Shown: positions 1 to 5,552 of the stretch, piece by piece
How the letters are laid out: every line of letters starts with the position of its first letter
Position numbering within the stretch: the first letter of the stretch is position 1
Assembly: GCA_003445095.1 (NCBI GenBank)
Contig: DLVS01000027.1
Location: 1-6,998, forward strand
Direction: 5' to 3'
Source of the DNA: Verrucomicrobiales bacterium
Lineage (GTDB): Bacteria > Verrucomicrobiota > Verrucomicrobiia > Limisphaerales > UBA9464
DNA: 6,998 nt
Position numbers and translations under genes: made by a program
Notes under the pieces: model-generated
What the model was told of the DNA's origin: nothing
The model's input: only the letters and a program-made list of their open reading frames with translations
Database searches by the model: none

Positions 1-18
1 TATTTCCTCATGAGTCAT
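1..18 (-). CDS. possible start of a further element gene, cut by the window edge
   Basis: Reading leftwards on the minus strand, an ATG at 18 opens a frame beginning MTHEEI that leaves the window after six codons. A purine-rich GTAGGTG lies four bases upstream (complement of about 23-29), a better ribosome binding site than any other in this window. It starts 40 bp after the stop of the 124-residue gene on the same strand, so the two could share a transcript. A second in-frame ATG lies at 12. No product can be inferred from so few codons. Confidence 0.3.
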
Positions 19-58
19 CGCGCACCTACTTTCTCGCCTAAGAGTCGAATCGGCGTGT

Positions 59-433
59 TCATCGGGCAGCCCTCGCCATGTCGTGCGCGTCGCTAATTGA
101 CTCTTTGAGCCTGGTAATCTCGCGGTAGGCGTCATCGTAGAGGGATTGCGCCGCGACGTCGATGCTCCGTTGGTCCTGAACCTTCGGAACCGAATCCCAT
201 GCGAACGTGTGCGGGCATTCGTCGGCGAGGTCCAACGCCCCATCCGCGCCACATTTCTCTAAGAAGCGACGCGCTTTAGTCGCCCAGTCCTCGTTCGCAG
301 CTTCGCTCCGTACCAGTAGGGACAGAAGCCCGCCCATCCCCATCAGGTACTTTTCAGCTTCGATGGCGTGGGTTTCTGCATCGCTTAGGATTCCCCAAGT
401 GCTCTTCGCTGTTTGATTTGTTGCTGTGCTCAT
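59..433 (-). CDS. hypothetical 124-residue protein, element cargo
   Basis: I do not recognise this protein. The ATG at 433 is preferred over the longer open frame reaching about 862, because that extension would overlap the integrase gene antiparallel in frame usage and reads as low-complexity Arg/Pro/His-rich sequence. An A/G-rich stretch (AAAGAAAG) lies upstream at modest spacing. The protein is acidic and probably mostly helical: residues 15-42 (DAETHAIEAEKYL, then GMGGLLSLL) and 92-122 (with REITRLKESISDAHDMA) look like amphipathic helices around a Cys-containing middle (Cys61, Cys73). There is no signal peptide or convincing membrane span. It follows the integrase on the same strand after a 107-bp spacer containing an inverted repeat. 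A small regulatory or accessory protein is possible but not shown. Confidence 0.6.
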   Translation of the reverse strand: MSTATNQTAKSTWGILSDAETHAIEAEKYLMGMGGLLSLLVRSEAANEDWATKARRFLEKCGADGALDLADECPHTFAWDSVPKVQDQRSIDVAAQSLYDDAYREITRLKESISDAHDMARAAR

Positions 434-491
434 GTGATGACTTTCTTTGCCGTGGGCACCCGTTAACGCGGGTTGGCGAGGTTGTTGGTGA

Positions 492-528
492 CTTCGACCG
501 CGCCGGCCCACGGCATTTCCGGTCGAAG
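492..528. repeat. perfect 9-bp inverted repeat downstream of the integrase
   Basis: CTTCGACCG at 492-500 is repeated in perfect inverted form as CGGTCGAAG at 520-528. Within the 19-base loop a second stem forms: GCCG (502-505) with CGGC (511-514). A smaller hairpin, ACCCG/CGGGT (458-462 with 469-473), lies nearby. The repeat starts 12 bases past the integrase stop and ends about 60 bp before the ATG of the next gene. No U-tract follows on the minus strand, so it is not a standard intrinsic terminator. It could be a terminator or processing hairpin for the integrase mRNA, or an operator for the small gene. Confidence 0.55.
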
Positions 529-540
529 CATGGAAAGTGG

Positions 541-1674
541 TCAAACCTTCGTGATATCCGGCAGTTTGGCGATGGCTTCTCGCAGCGTCTCCGCAGGTAA
601 GCTCGTGTAATGGTCCGAGATGGCGTCGGAATCGTGCCCGACGATGCCTTTGGCGACCGACTGACTCGCACCCGTGGCCTTGAGGAGCGAGACGCACGTG
701 TGGCGGAGGCTGTGGAATGACACCCGTGCCCCCTCCCTGCCGGCATCGCGGCCCTTTCCTGTGGATTTGTGGGTGCGCGCAGCCGCGAGCCCGCATTCGA
801 CCAAGAGTTCGTGAAACTCGTTGGATCTCTGGCCGGTCCTCATTGAGGCGTAAACAGGCCACAAGGGGGATTCCGGCCGCGCGATTGGCAACTCGTCGAT
901 GCGCTCCCGAATGATGCTCAGCAGAGCCGCTGGAAGAGGAATTTCAACCCTTTTGCCGGTCTTGGCCGTCTCGATTGCAAGCATGCCTGAGCCCAGGTCA
1001 AAAGCGCCGACGGGAGCCGCGGCAATGTCGCCAAGGCGCAAGCCCGTGAAAAAGCCCATGGCGACAGCGTACCGCCAGAATCCCTCGGCCTTGGAGAAGA
1101 GTCGCGAAACCTCCGCCGCAGTGAACGGACGCCTTCGGACTTGGTTCGCTGGCACCTTGAAGGATTTGATCGGAAGCATTGGATCGATCTCAAGCCGGCG
1201 ATTGATGATTGCCCTGCGAAACAGGACACGCAGAACCTTACGCTCGAAGTTGGCTGTCGCAGGAGATTTGCGCTCGAAGACGTCGGCCAAGTATGTCGAC
1301 AATTGAGCCGTCCCAACCTTGTGCAGTACCGGCTTAGTGTCGTCGGCCTTGAGGAATTCGATCAAACCCTTGGCGATGGACACGTACCGTTCGCCAGTCG
1401 CTGGCGAAGTCGTCTTCTGAGCCTCAGCAAGCCAATCGTCGAGTTCGTTTTTGAGGCTCCATGATCGGCTGCTGTTTTGGGAACGCAGCGCTCGATACAG
1501 ATCGTCCACGGCGTCGCCTTGGGAATGCACGGACAAAAGAACCTCAATCTTCCGCAATTGGGCTTCCGCCTTTTTGCGGTCGCTTGTGCCCGTGGTCTTC
1601 CGGACAAGCCGGCCGTTGAGCCGGTAGCCGATGAACCAGCTATCCGATAACGGCTGTTGGTATAACCACGCCAT
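541..1674 (-). CDS. tyrosine recombinase / site-specific integrase
   Basis: Catalyses DNA strand exchange between the element and its tRNA attachment site through a covalent phosphotyrosine intermediate. At 377 residues it is a normal full length for phage-type integrases. Residues 1-50 look like an arm-binding or beta-rich N-terminal part (GYRLNGRLVRKTTGTSDRKKAE), about 70-175 form the helical core-binding domain, and 183-377 the catalytic domain. The catalytic set is present: Arg213 in TGLRLGDI, a beta-hairpin Lys at 238 or 241 (TAKTGK), His321 and Arg324 in HSLRHT, His347 in GHDS, and nucleophile Tyr356 in DHYTSL. It therefore appears functional. The ATG at 1674 has no clear ribosome binding site; a candidate promoter lies just upstream. 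The gene sits beside a tRNA 3' fragment, its likely substrate. No excisionase gene is recognised in the window. Confidence 0.95.
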   Translation of the reverse strand: MAWLYQQPLSDSWFIGYRLNGRLVRKTTGTSDRKKAEAQLRKIEVLLSVHSQGDAVDDLYRALRSQNSSRSWSLKNELDDWLAEAQKTTSPATGERYVSIAKGLIEFLKADDTKPVLHKVGTAQLSTYLADVFERKSPATANFERKVLRVLFRRAIINRRLEIDPMLPIKSFKVPANQVRRRPFTAAEVSRLFSKAEGFWRYAVAMGFFTGLRLGDIAAAPVGAFDLGSGMLAIETAKTGKRVEIPLPAALLSIIRERIDELPIARPESPLWPVYASMRTGQRSNEFHELLVECGLAAARTHKSTGKGRDAGREGARVSFHSLRHTCVSLLKATGASQSVAKGIVGHDSDAISDHYTSLPAETLREAIAKLPDITKV

Positions 1675-1686
1675 AACTATGCACAG

Positions 1687-1716
1687 AGTATGATCAGAAA
1701 CTACGGTTCAAGTCAA
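1687..1716 (-). promoter_or_regulatory. candidate sigma70-type promoter of the integrase
   Basis: On the minus strand TTGACT (complement of 1711-1716) is followed after 18 bases by CATACT (complement of 1687-1692). These match the -35 and -10 consensus at 5/6 and 4/6. Transcription would start near 1680, leaving a very short leader before the ATG at 1674, which fits the lack of a ribosome binding site. A perfect TTGACA lies further up (complement of 1726-1731) but has no good -10 at standard spacing. The assignment rests on consensus matching only. Confidence 0.33.
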
Positions 1717-1749
1717 TTCACTACCTGTCAAGTCGTTGATAATGAACGA
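1708..1749. repeat. short direct and inverted repeats between attachment site and integrase
   Basis: TCAAGTC occurs at 1708-1714 and again at 1728-1734, a 20-bp period that places both on about the same face of the helix. A perfect 5-bp inverted repeat TCGTT/AACGA (1733-1737 with 1745-1749) overlaps the second copy. Tyrosine recombinases often bind short direct repeats (arm-type sites) flanking the core attachment site, and these lie in the right place. The repeats are short enough to arise by chance and they overlap the candidate integrase promoter. Confidence 0.3.
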
Positions 1750-1766
1750 TGTTGAACACTCTCGGG

Positions 1767-1799
1767 GAAACCGGGGTTCGAATCCCCGTGGGGTCGCCA
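1767..1799 (+). other. tRNA 3'-end fragment, probable attachment site of the element
   Basis: The 3' third of a tRNA gene without its 5' part. The T arm is canonical: CGGGG (1772-1776), loop TTCGAAT (1777-1783), CCCCG (1784-1788). The 3' acceptor strand TGGGGTC follows (1789-1795), then discriminator G (1796) and an encoded CCA (1797-1799). No acceptor 5' strand, D arm or anticodon loop with U33 can be fitted in the 90 bases upstream, so this is not a complete tRNA gene. It is best read as the copy of the tRNA 3' end left where the element meets the chromosome. G73 and this acceptor strand resemble tRNA-Glu as I remember it, but the identity is uncertain. The preserved similarity starts no further left than the variable loop, implying crossover in or near the T arm. 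Confidence 0.72.
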
Positions 1800-1807
1800 A
1801 TTGTGTG

Positions 1808-1842
1808 AAGCCCGCAATCGTACTGATTACGGGTTTTTCTTT
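1808..1842 (+). terminator. intrinsic terminator of the original tRNA gene
   Basis: CCCGCAATC (1811-1819) pairs with GATTACGGG (1825-1833) with one internal C/A mismatch around a 5-base loop, GTACT. It is followed by TTTTTCTTT (1834-1842), and two A residues before the stem (1808-1809) can extend pairing into the T-run. This is a good Rho-independent terminator for rightward transcription, 8 bases after the CCA of the tRNA fragment. It probably ended the tRNA transcript before the insertion. For leftward transcription the stem lacks a U-tract, so it would not protect the integrase from read-through of the prepilin-like gene. Confidence 0.75.
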
Positions 1843-1917
1843 GGCAGCCACCAGTCGAACCCGCTGGCCGGGACCGTCGGAATTGGCTTTGAGTAGGAGG
1901 TGCGTTTTGGCTCACAG

Positions 1918-2724
1918 CTACTCTGCGAGCGCGTGATGGGCTCGGCCTCGCAGCCAGCGGGCGTCCCCTGGGTCCATAGGCACCGGGTGGACTTGTCCCT
2001 TCTCGAAAAGTCGTCCGACGGAAGGCACCTTCCATCGGTGATGTTCGGCGTGACCATCCCCAAATGAAATCACCGAGCCCTTGGAGTGTAGCGCGCCCGG
2101 AGCATGAAAGGCTTCCACTCCACTGGCCGGCGGAACGTCAAAGTAGGTCCAGCAGATGCTTGGAAACTCAACTTCGATGAACACGAAAGTTTGACTGGGC
2201 TGAAGGATATCTCCAATGCGCTGATAGAGCGGCACGTCGAGGAGGTGCCCTTCTGTCACTCGTCCCGGTGTCGTGGGGAGGCTGTTGATAGCTTCGTTCA
2301 TCGAATAGCTGCGGATCTTCGGAAGCCTTTTTCCTTCCACCGCATACGATGCGCGATCCGCCGGGCAACGATATACCGCCGGGGCTTTTAGGTACGGCGC
2401 AAACGTGGCGACTCGCGCATTCGTGAGCGACCCCAAGTCAGTGAAGCCAGGAGTTGGACCGTGGATCGTGCTCTGCACCCAATGACGCTGAGTTATTGCC
2501 AATGGGCCCCCGAGATTCCCCGGCACACTCCCGCCGAAGTCTTCCGAGTAAAACACAAACGTGAGCAGCAACTGCCGTTGATTGTTCAGGCATTGGATTC
2601 GCCAGGCGCGCGCCCGTGCGGTCGCCAACGCGGGCAGCAGTAGAGCAGCGAGCACTGCGATGATTGCGATAACTACCAACAGCTCGATCAAGGTGAAGCC
2701 GTTTGGTCGGCTTATTCCTCTCAT
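1918..2724 (-). CDS. prepilin-type N-terminal cleavage/methylation domain protein
   Basis: A 268-residue protein with a type IV pilin / type II secretion pseudopilin leader. The short basic start MRGISRPNG is followed by [20 protein letters not shown] (residues 10-29), with predicted cleavage between Gly9 and Phe10 by a prepilin peptidase and the conserved Glu at mature position 5 (Glu14). The hydrophobic helix would anchor it in the inner membrane. The body contains [13 protein letters not shown] (42-54), a [10 protein letters not shown] segment (118-127) and a late [12 protein letters not shown] (221-232). This layout is typical of a large family in Verrucomicrobia and Planctomycetes whose function is mostly unknown and which need not form pili. 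The ATG at 2724 was chosen; an in-frame TTG at 2739 would add five residues, and neither has a clear ribosome binding site. It stands alone, with no other pilus genes nearby. Confidence 0.87.
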   Translation of the reverse strand: MRGISRPNGFTLIELLVVIAIIAVLAALLLPALATARARAWRIQCLNNQRQLLLTFVFYSEDFGGSVPGNLGGPLAITQRHWVQSTIHGPTPGFTDLGSLTNARVATFAPYLKAPAVYRCPADRASYAVEGKRLPKIRSYSMNEAINSLPTTPGRVTEGHLLDVPLYQRIGDILQPSQTFVFIEVEFPSICWTYFDVPPASGVEAFHAPGALHSKGSVISFGDGHAEHHRWKVPSVGRLFEKGQVHPVPMDPGDARWLRGRAHHALAE

Positions 2725-2979
2725 GGATGTTGTGGGCAAAGCAGTTGCAGTGCCAGCGTTGGGCTCCTACCCCGCCAAGCTCAGTTCGGGCGCCTCAACA
2801 AATGTTGGCGTCAGGAAGTGCGCTTCAGAACCGAGAGGGCAGGGGAGTTGGACATCCTCGAACATGCCTCTCTCGCCAAATCTGCTTATCAGATGTCTGC
2901 CGAACCGGCGGGTTTTTACCGGGACGCATGACTCAGTTTCGGGCACTCTGTGGAGAAACCAAACACTCAAAGAAAATCC
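2725..2979. other. divergent intergenic region between prepilin-like and patatin genes
   Basis: These 255 bases separate two divergently transcribed genes and should hold both promoters, but no pair of -35/-10 boxes with good spacing could be found on either strand. Small palindromes occur at 2881-2893 (TCTG-CTTAT-CAGA) and at 2899-2909 (GCCG-AAC-CGGC, followed by GGGTTTTT). Both are weak. Open frames crossing the region look like out-of-frame extensions of neighbours. Confidence 0.4.
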
Positions 2980-3918
2980 ATGTATCGCATCCTCACGTTC
3001 GACGGCGGCGGGATTCGGGGGCTGGTCACGCTGGCCATCCTCCAGCGCCTGGAAACGCAGGTTCCCAATCTCCTCAAGAACGTTGATCTCCTCGCCGGCA
3101 CTTCCACTGGGGGTATCATCGCGCTGGGCTTGGCCGCCGGAAAATCCGTGGCCGAACTGACCTCGCTCTACCAAAACAACGGGAAGGAGATTTTTGACCG
3201 AACCTGGGTGAATGACCTTCGCGACGTCGGTGGGCTCGCCGGCGCGGATTTTAAGCAGAAGAGTCTGGAGGCGCTCTTGAAGGGGCTATTCAATGGCACC
3301 CGATTGAAAGACTTGAAAAAACGGGTGCTGGTTCCTTCCTTCAATCTGGACGACGGCGATCCCGACCCAACGAAGCGCACGTGGAATCCCAAGTTTTTTC
3401 ACAACTTTCCCGGCACGGATTCCGACGGCGACGAAACCTTGGTGGACGTCGCGCTGAATGGTTCGGCCGCTCCCACCTACTTCCCCACGCATGGCACCTA
3501 CATCGATGGCGGCGTGGTGGCCAATAATCCCAGCATGGCGGCACTGGCGCAAAGCCAGGACAGTCGAAACCCGGGTCCTACGCCCAAACTGGGAGAAATT
3601 TTCCTGCTCTCGATCGGCACAGGAGGCAACCTCAGCTTCATCAACGGGAAGAACCTGGATTGGGGGCTGGCGCAGTGGGCCAAGCCGCTGGTCAACCTCT
3701 TGCTCGATGCGAGCATGGGGATCGCCGACTATCAGTGCCATCACATCCTCAAAGGGAACTACCGTCGGATCGCTCCGGTGTTTCCTCACGACACGAACAT
3801 CAAGTTGGATGAGTGGGAGCGCTCGCACGAACTGATTGATTTCGGGAATGCTTCACCATTAGCGGATACTTGGACGGGCGACGACGTGGTGAAGTGGCTT
3901 TCCAGCGTTGGCTGGTAA
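2980..3918 (+). CDS. patatin-like phospholipase / acyl hydrolase
   Basis: A predicted serine acyl hydrolase that cleaves acyl esters of phospholipids or other lipids with a Ser-Asp dyad. In the 312-residue protein the oxyanion motif DGGGIRG is at 8-14, nucleophile Ser42 lies in the GTSTG elbow (40-44), and the catalytic Asp176 is in DGG (176-178), followed by NNP (182-184). All key residues are present, and the length suits a single-domain patatin. There is no signal peptide or membrane span, so it probably acts in the cytoplasm. The ATG at 2980 was chosen because patatins start just before the DGGG loop. An in-frame GTG at 2950 would add ten polar residues, and no strong ribosome binding site favours either. 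Bacterial relatives include secreted ExoU/VipD-type toxins and CBASS effectors (CapV), but no cyclase is visible, so a housekeeping lipase is equally possible. Confidence 0.92.
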   Translation: MYRILTFDGGGIRGLVTLAILQRLETQVPNLLKNVDLLAGTSTGGIIALGLAAGKSVAELTSLYQNNGKEIFDRTWVNDLRDVGGLAGADFKQKSLEALLKGLFNGTRLKDLKKRVLVPSFNLDDGDPDPTKRTWNPKFFHNFPGTDSDGDETLVDVALNGSAAPTYFPTHGTYIDGGVVANNPSMAALAQSQDSRNPGPTPKLGEIFLLSIGTGGNLSFINGKNLDWGLAQWAKPLVNLLLDASMGIADYQCHHILKGNYRRIAPVFPHDTNIKLDEWERSHELIDFGNASPLADTWTGDDVVKWLSSVGW

Positions 3919-3988
3919 GGGAAATCCAACGAGGCCAAGGCGCGGGTTGGACGGGCTCGCGAAGCCGCATTCTTTCCTGATGGAAGTC

Positions 3989-4057
3989 TCAGCTCTCGAT
4001 TGGGAAGTCGTCGTTAGTGGGCAGGTTCGGCGGCCAGTAATCCGGAACCTTTTTCAT
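3989..4057 (-). CDS. possible 22-residue peptide after the MBL gene
   Basis: In the convergent gap, a minus-strand ATG at 4057 opens a 22-codon frame starting MKKVPDYWPPNLPTN and ending with TGA at 3989. It lies in the same frame as the MBL-fold gene; between that gene's TGA (4088) and this ATG there are ten sense codons, including a run of four Ser. The peptide is rich in Pro, Asp and aromatic residues, unlike typical noise in this GC-rich DNA, but it has no ribosome binding site and an open stretch this short often arises by chance. It could be a small gene, a C-terminal extension lost by a stop mutation, or nothing. Confidence 0.18.
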   Translation of the reverse strand: MKKVPDYWPPNLPTNDDFPIES

Positions 4058-4087
4058 GCGGCCGAGCACAGCAGATGACGATGATCT

Positions 4088-5545
4088 TCACACGAAGTAG
4101 TCGGTGTAGAGCGACTGATTTCGGACGGTCTCCATTGCTTTCTTACTGGCGTTCTTCATGCGGACGGGAAAGGTCTGCTTGGCGCGTTCAAACCGGGTGC
4201 CGGGCACGGAACGGATCTCTTTGGGCTTCTCGTCCGATTGAAAGACGATGGCGCACTTTTCCTCAAGCCGCTCACGGATCGCTGGTAAGGGCATGTGCAT
4301 CCAGCGTTTCACCTCGTGGGCAACCCGGGTGTCCACGGGAATGAACGCCGCGAGGCGGTCGCTGGTCATCAGTTCGAGCCCCTTGTCCTTCAGGGTGGCG
4401 TTGTGGCTGCCGTGATGGCCCACCTTGTAAAAGATGGTCTGCCGCAGGAGGTCGGCCGCGGTGACGGTGCGGGCGGTTCCTTGTTCGCGAACGCGCCATT
4501 TCCAGTTTTCCCAGGAACGCCAGTTGCCGGCCTGGGCATCGCCGACGAGGAGCAAGACGTCTCGGGACGGCTCCAACTCGAGGGCGAGGACGAGGCTAGT
4601 GTTGTTGGTGGCGTTATCGAGTTGCAGCGCCAGGCGCTCGCCCGTGGCCAGCCAGGCATCGTCAATCCTCCGCCAGGCCTGCTCGTCCGCATAGTAGCAA
4701 CGCAGCGCAGGAGCAGTCTTCCGCAACGAACAGCGCACCGACCGTGGGAAGGGCTGGGCTTCCTCAGCTTTGGGATTGGTGGGATCGAAGGCCGCAAAGA
4801 AGGACTCCGTGAGGCTAAGTGGAGCCAGCCCCAGACCGAAGCCCTCTCCCTTGAGCGGGTTGGTCTTCTTCAGGTCGGCCTCCTCTACGGGCGGTCCCAT
4901 GACATAGACCCGGACTCCCTCGACTCCGGGGAGCGGAAGGTGGCTCCCCGTCTCCAGGATGTTGGGCTGGCACTTCTTTTTGAGGAAGGCGAGGGCGCCG
5001 GCGGTGCCCCCTCCCTCGTCTCCTTCATCACTGGTGACCCCGGCCGCTTGGGCTCCGAAGAATCCAAGCAGCTCGGCCATCCTTCCGGCGCGCTCCGTCA
5101 GTCCGAGTTTCGCGGCCGCTTCCTTGGCTTTTCGGGCGGCTTCCTTTTTTTGCTCGCGCTCCTCGCGCAGCCGCTTGGCCGTGGGGTTCTGTTCGTCCTC
5201 CGTCCAGGCCAGCCACAGCGCATTGACCTCCAGGGAGTCGAAAACGTCCTGTGCCTGGTTCGGGTCGAAGCCGGACAAATGGTCCCAATGCTCATGGGTG
5301 ATGACGAGCAGATCGAGCTTCCCCCCGGTGGCGGCCTTTATGTCCTCCGCAACTTGGCGCATGACCTTTCCGGGCTCACCCGTCCCGAGGACCACGCCGC
5401 AGTCCACCAGCATGTGGAAGTCGGATCCCTCCGGCCGAGGAAAGCTCAGGAGCAGGCAGTCGCCTAGACCCTGATGATACATGCGGATGCGCACGCGGTG
5501 TTTCGCCGGCTGAACCCGGCGAGAAGCAGGTAATGGATCGTTCAT
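4088..5545 (-). CDS. ComEC-like metallo-beta-lactamase-fold hydrolase
   Basis: A 485-residue metal-dependent hydrolase of the MBL superfamily, closest in motif pattern to the C-terminal domain of ComEC/Rec2. It shows GLGDCLLL (26-33), VDCG (47-50), the metal-binding HEHWDH (84-89), NNTSLVL (314-320), GDA (335-337) and GHHGSHN (376-382). Unlike ComEC it has no membrane segments or signal peptide, so it is probably cytoplasmic and not a DNA-uptake channel. Between the two motif blocks is a long insertion with a Lys/Glu/Ala-rich helix (about 123-147, likely coiled coil) and a Gly/Asp-rich linker (172-183). The start at 5545 lies 7 bp after the metallopeptidase stop, so the two genes are probably cotranscribed; the open frame reaching 5794 would overlap that gene by about 240 bases. 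The substrate is unknown: nucleic acid, nucleotide or phosphodiester second messenger are possible. Confidence 0.88.
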   Translation of the reverse strand: MNDPLPASRRVQPAKHRVRIRMYHQGLGDCLLLSFPRPEGSDFHMLVDCGVVLGTGEPGKVMRQVAEDIKAATGGKLDLLVITHEHWDHLSGFDPNQAQDVFDSLEVNALWLAWTEDEQNPTAKRLREEREQKKEAARKAKEAAAKLGLTERAGRMAELLGFFGAQAAGVTSDEGDEGGGTAGALAFLKKKCQPNILETGSHLPLPGVEGVRVYVMGPPVEEADLKKTNPLKGEGFGLGLAPLSLTESFFAAFDPTNPKAEEAQPFPRSVRCSLRKTAPALRCYYADEQAWRRIDDAWLATGERLALQLDNATNNTSLVLALELEPSRDVLLLVGDAQAGNWRSWENWKWRVREQGTARTVTAADLLRQTIFYKVGHHGSHNATLKDKGLELMTSDRLAAFIPVDTRVAHEVKRWMHMPLPAIRERLEEKCAIVFQSDEKPKEIRSVPGTRFERAKQTFPVRMKNASKKAMETVRNQSLYTDYFV

Positions 5546-5552
5546 CGAAGGC

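Larger units (their letters stand above)
1..1799. mobile_element. terminal part of an integrated element inserted in a tRNA 3' end
   Basis: The right-hand end of a site-specifically integrated element (genomic island, integrative element or prophage remnant); the left end is outside the window. The support is a tyrosine recombinase gene that starts about 90 bp from an isolated tRNA 3'-end fragment, with a tRNA-type terminator immediately beyond the fragment. The fragment reads rightwards, so in the standard arrangement (intact tRNA, element, leftover 3' fragment, chromosome) the element lies to the left. The cargo seen is one hypothetical gene and the start of another. No phage structural, replication or conjugation gene is visible, so the kind of element cannot be decided. 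Confidence 0.62.

Noticed and set aside
434..862. N-terminal extension of the 124-residue gene upstream of its ATG at 433
   Set aside because: Beyond 541 it overlaps the integrase catalytic domain in another frame, and the translation is a low-complexity Arg/His/Pro-rich sequence typical of a shadow.
1715..1799. A complete tRNA gene ending at 1799
   Set aside because: No sequence pairs with the acceptor strand TGGGGTC at the required distance, and no 7-base loop with U33 and a plausible anticodon fits; only the 3' portion is present.
1721..2035. 104-residue minus-strand frame containing GDPTGIRTPVS near its end
   Set aside because: That peptide is the antisense translation of the tRNA T arm and acceptor end, a well-known source of false protein annotations; the rest overlaps the prepilin-like gene in another frame.
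2899..2918. GCCG-AAC-CGGC hairpin followed by GGGTTTTT as a terminator
   Set aside because: The stem has only four pairs with a 3-base loop, and it lies between divergent genes where no rightward transcript needs ending.
3925..3951. TCCAAC...GTTGGA inverted repeat after the patatin stop as a terminator
   Set aside because: The 6-bp stem has a 15-base loop and no T-run follows on either strand.
4295..5467. 390-residue plus-strand open frame
   Set aside because: It lies wholly antisense to the MBL-fold gene, whose motifs are unambiguous. Long antisense frames are expected in GC-rich coding DNA, and its translation shows no domain.
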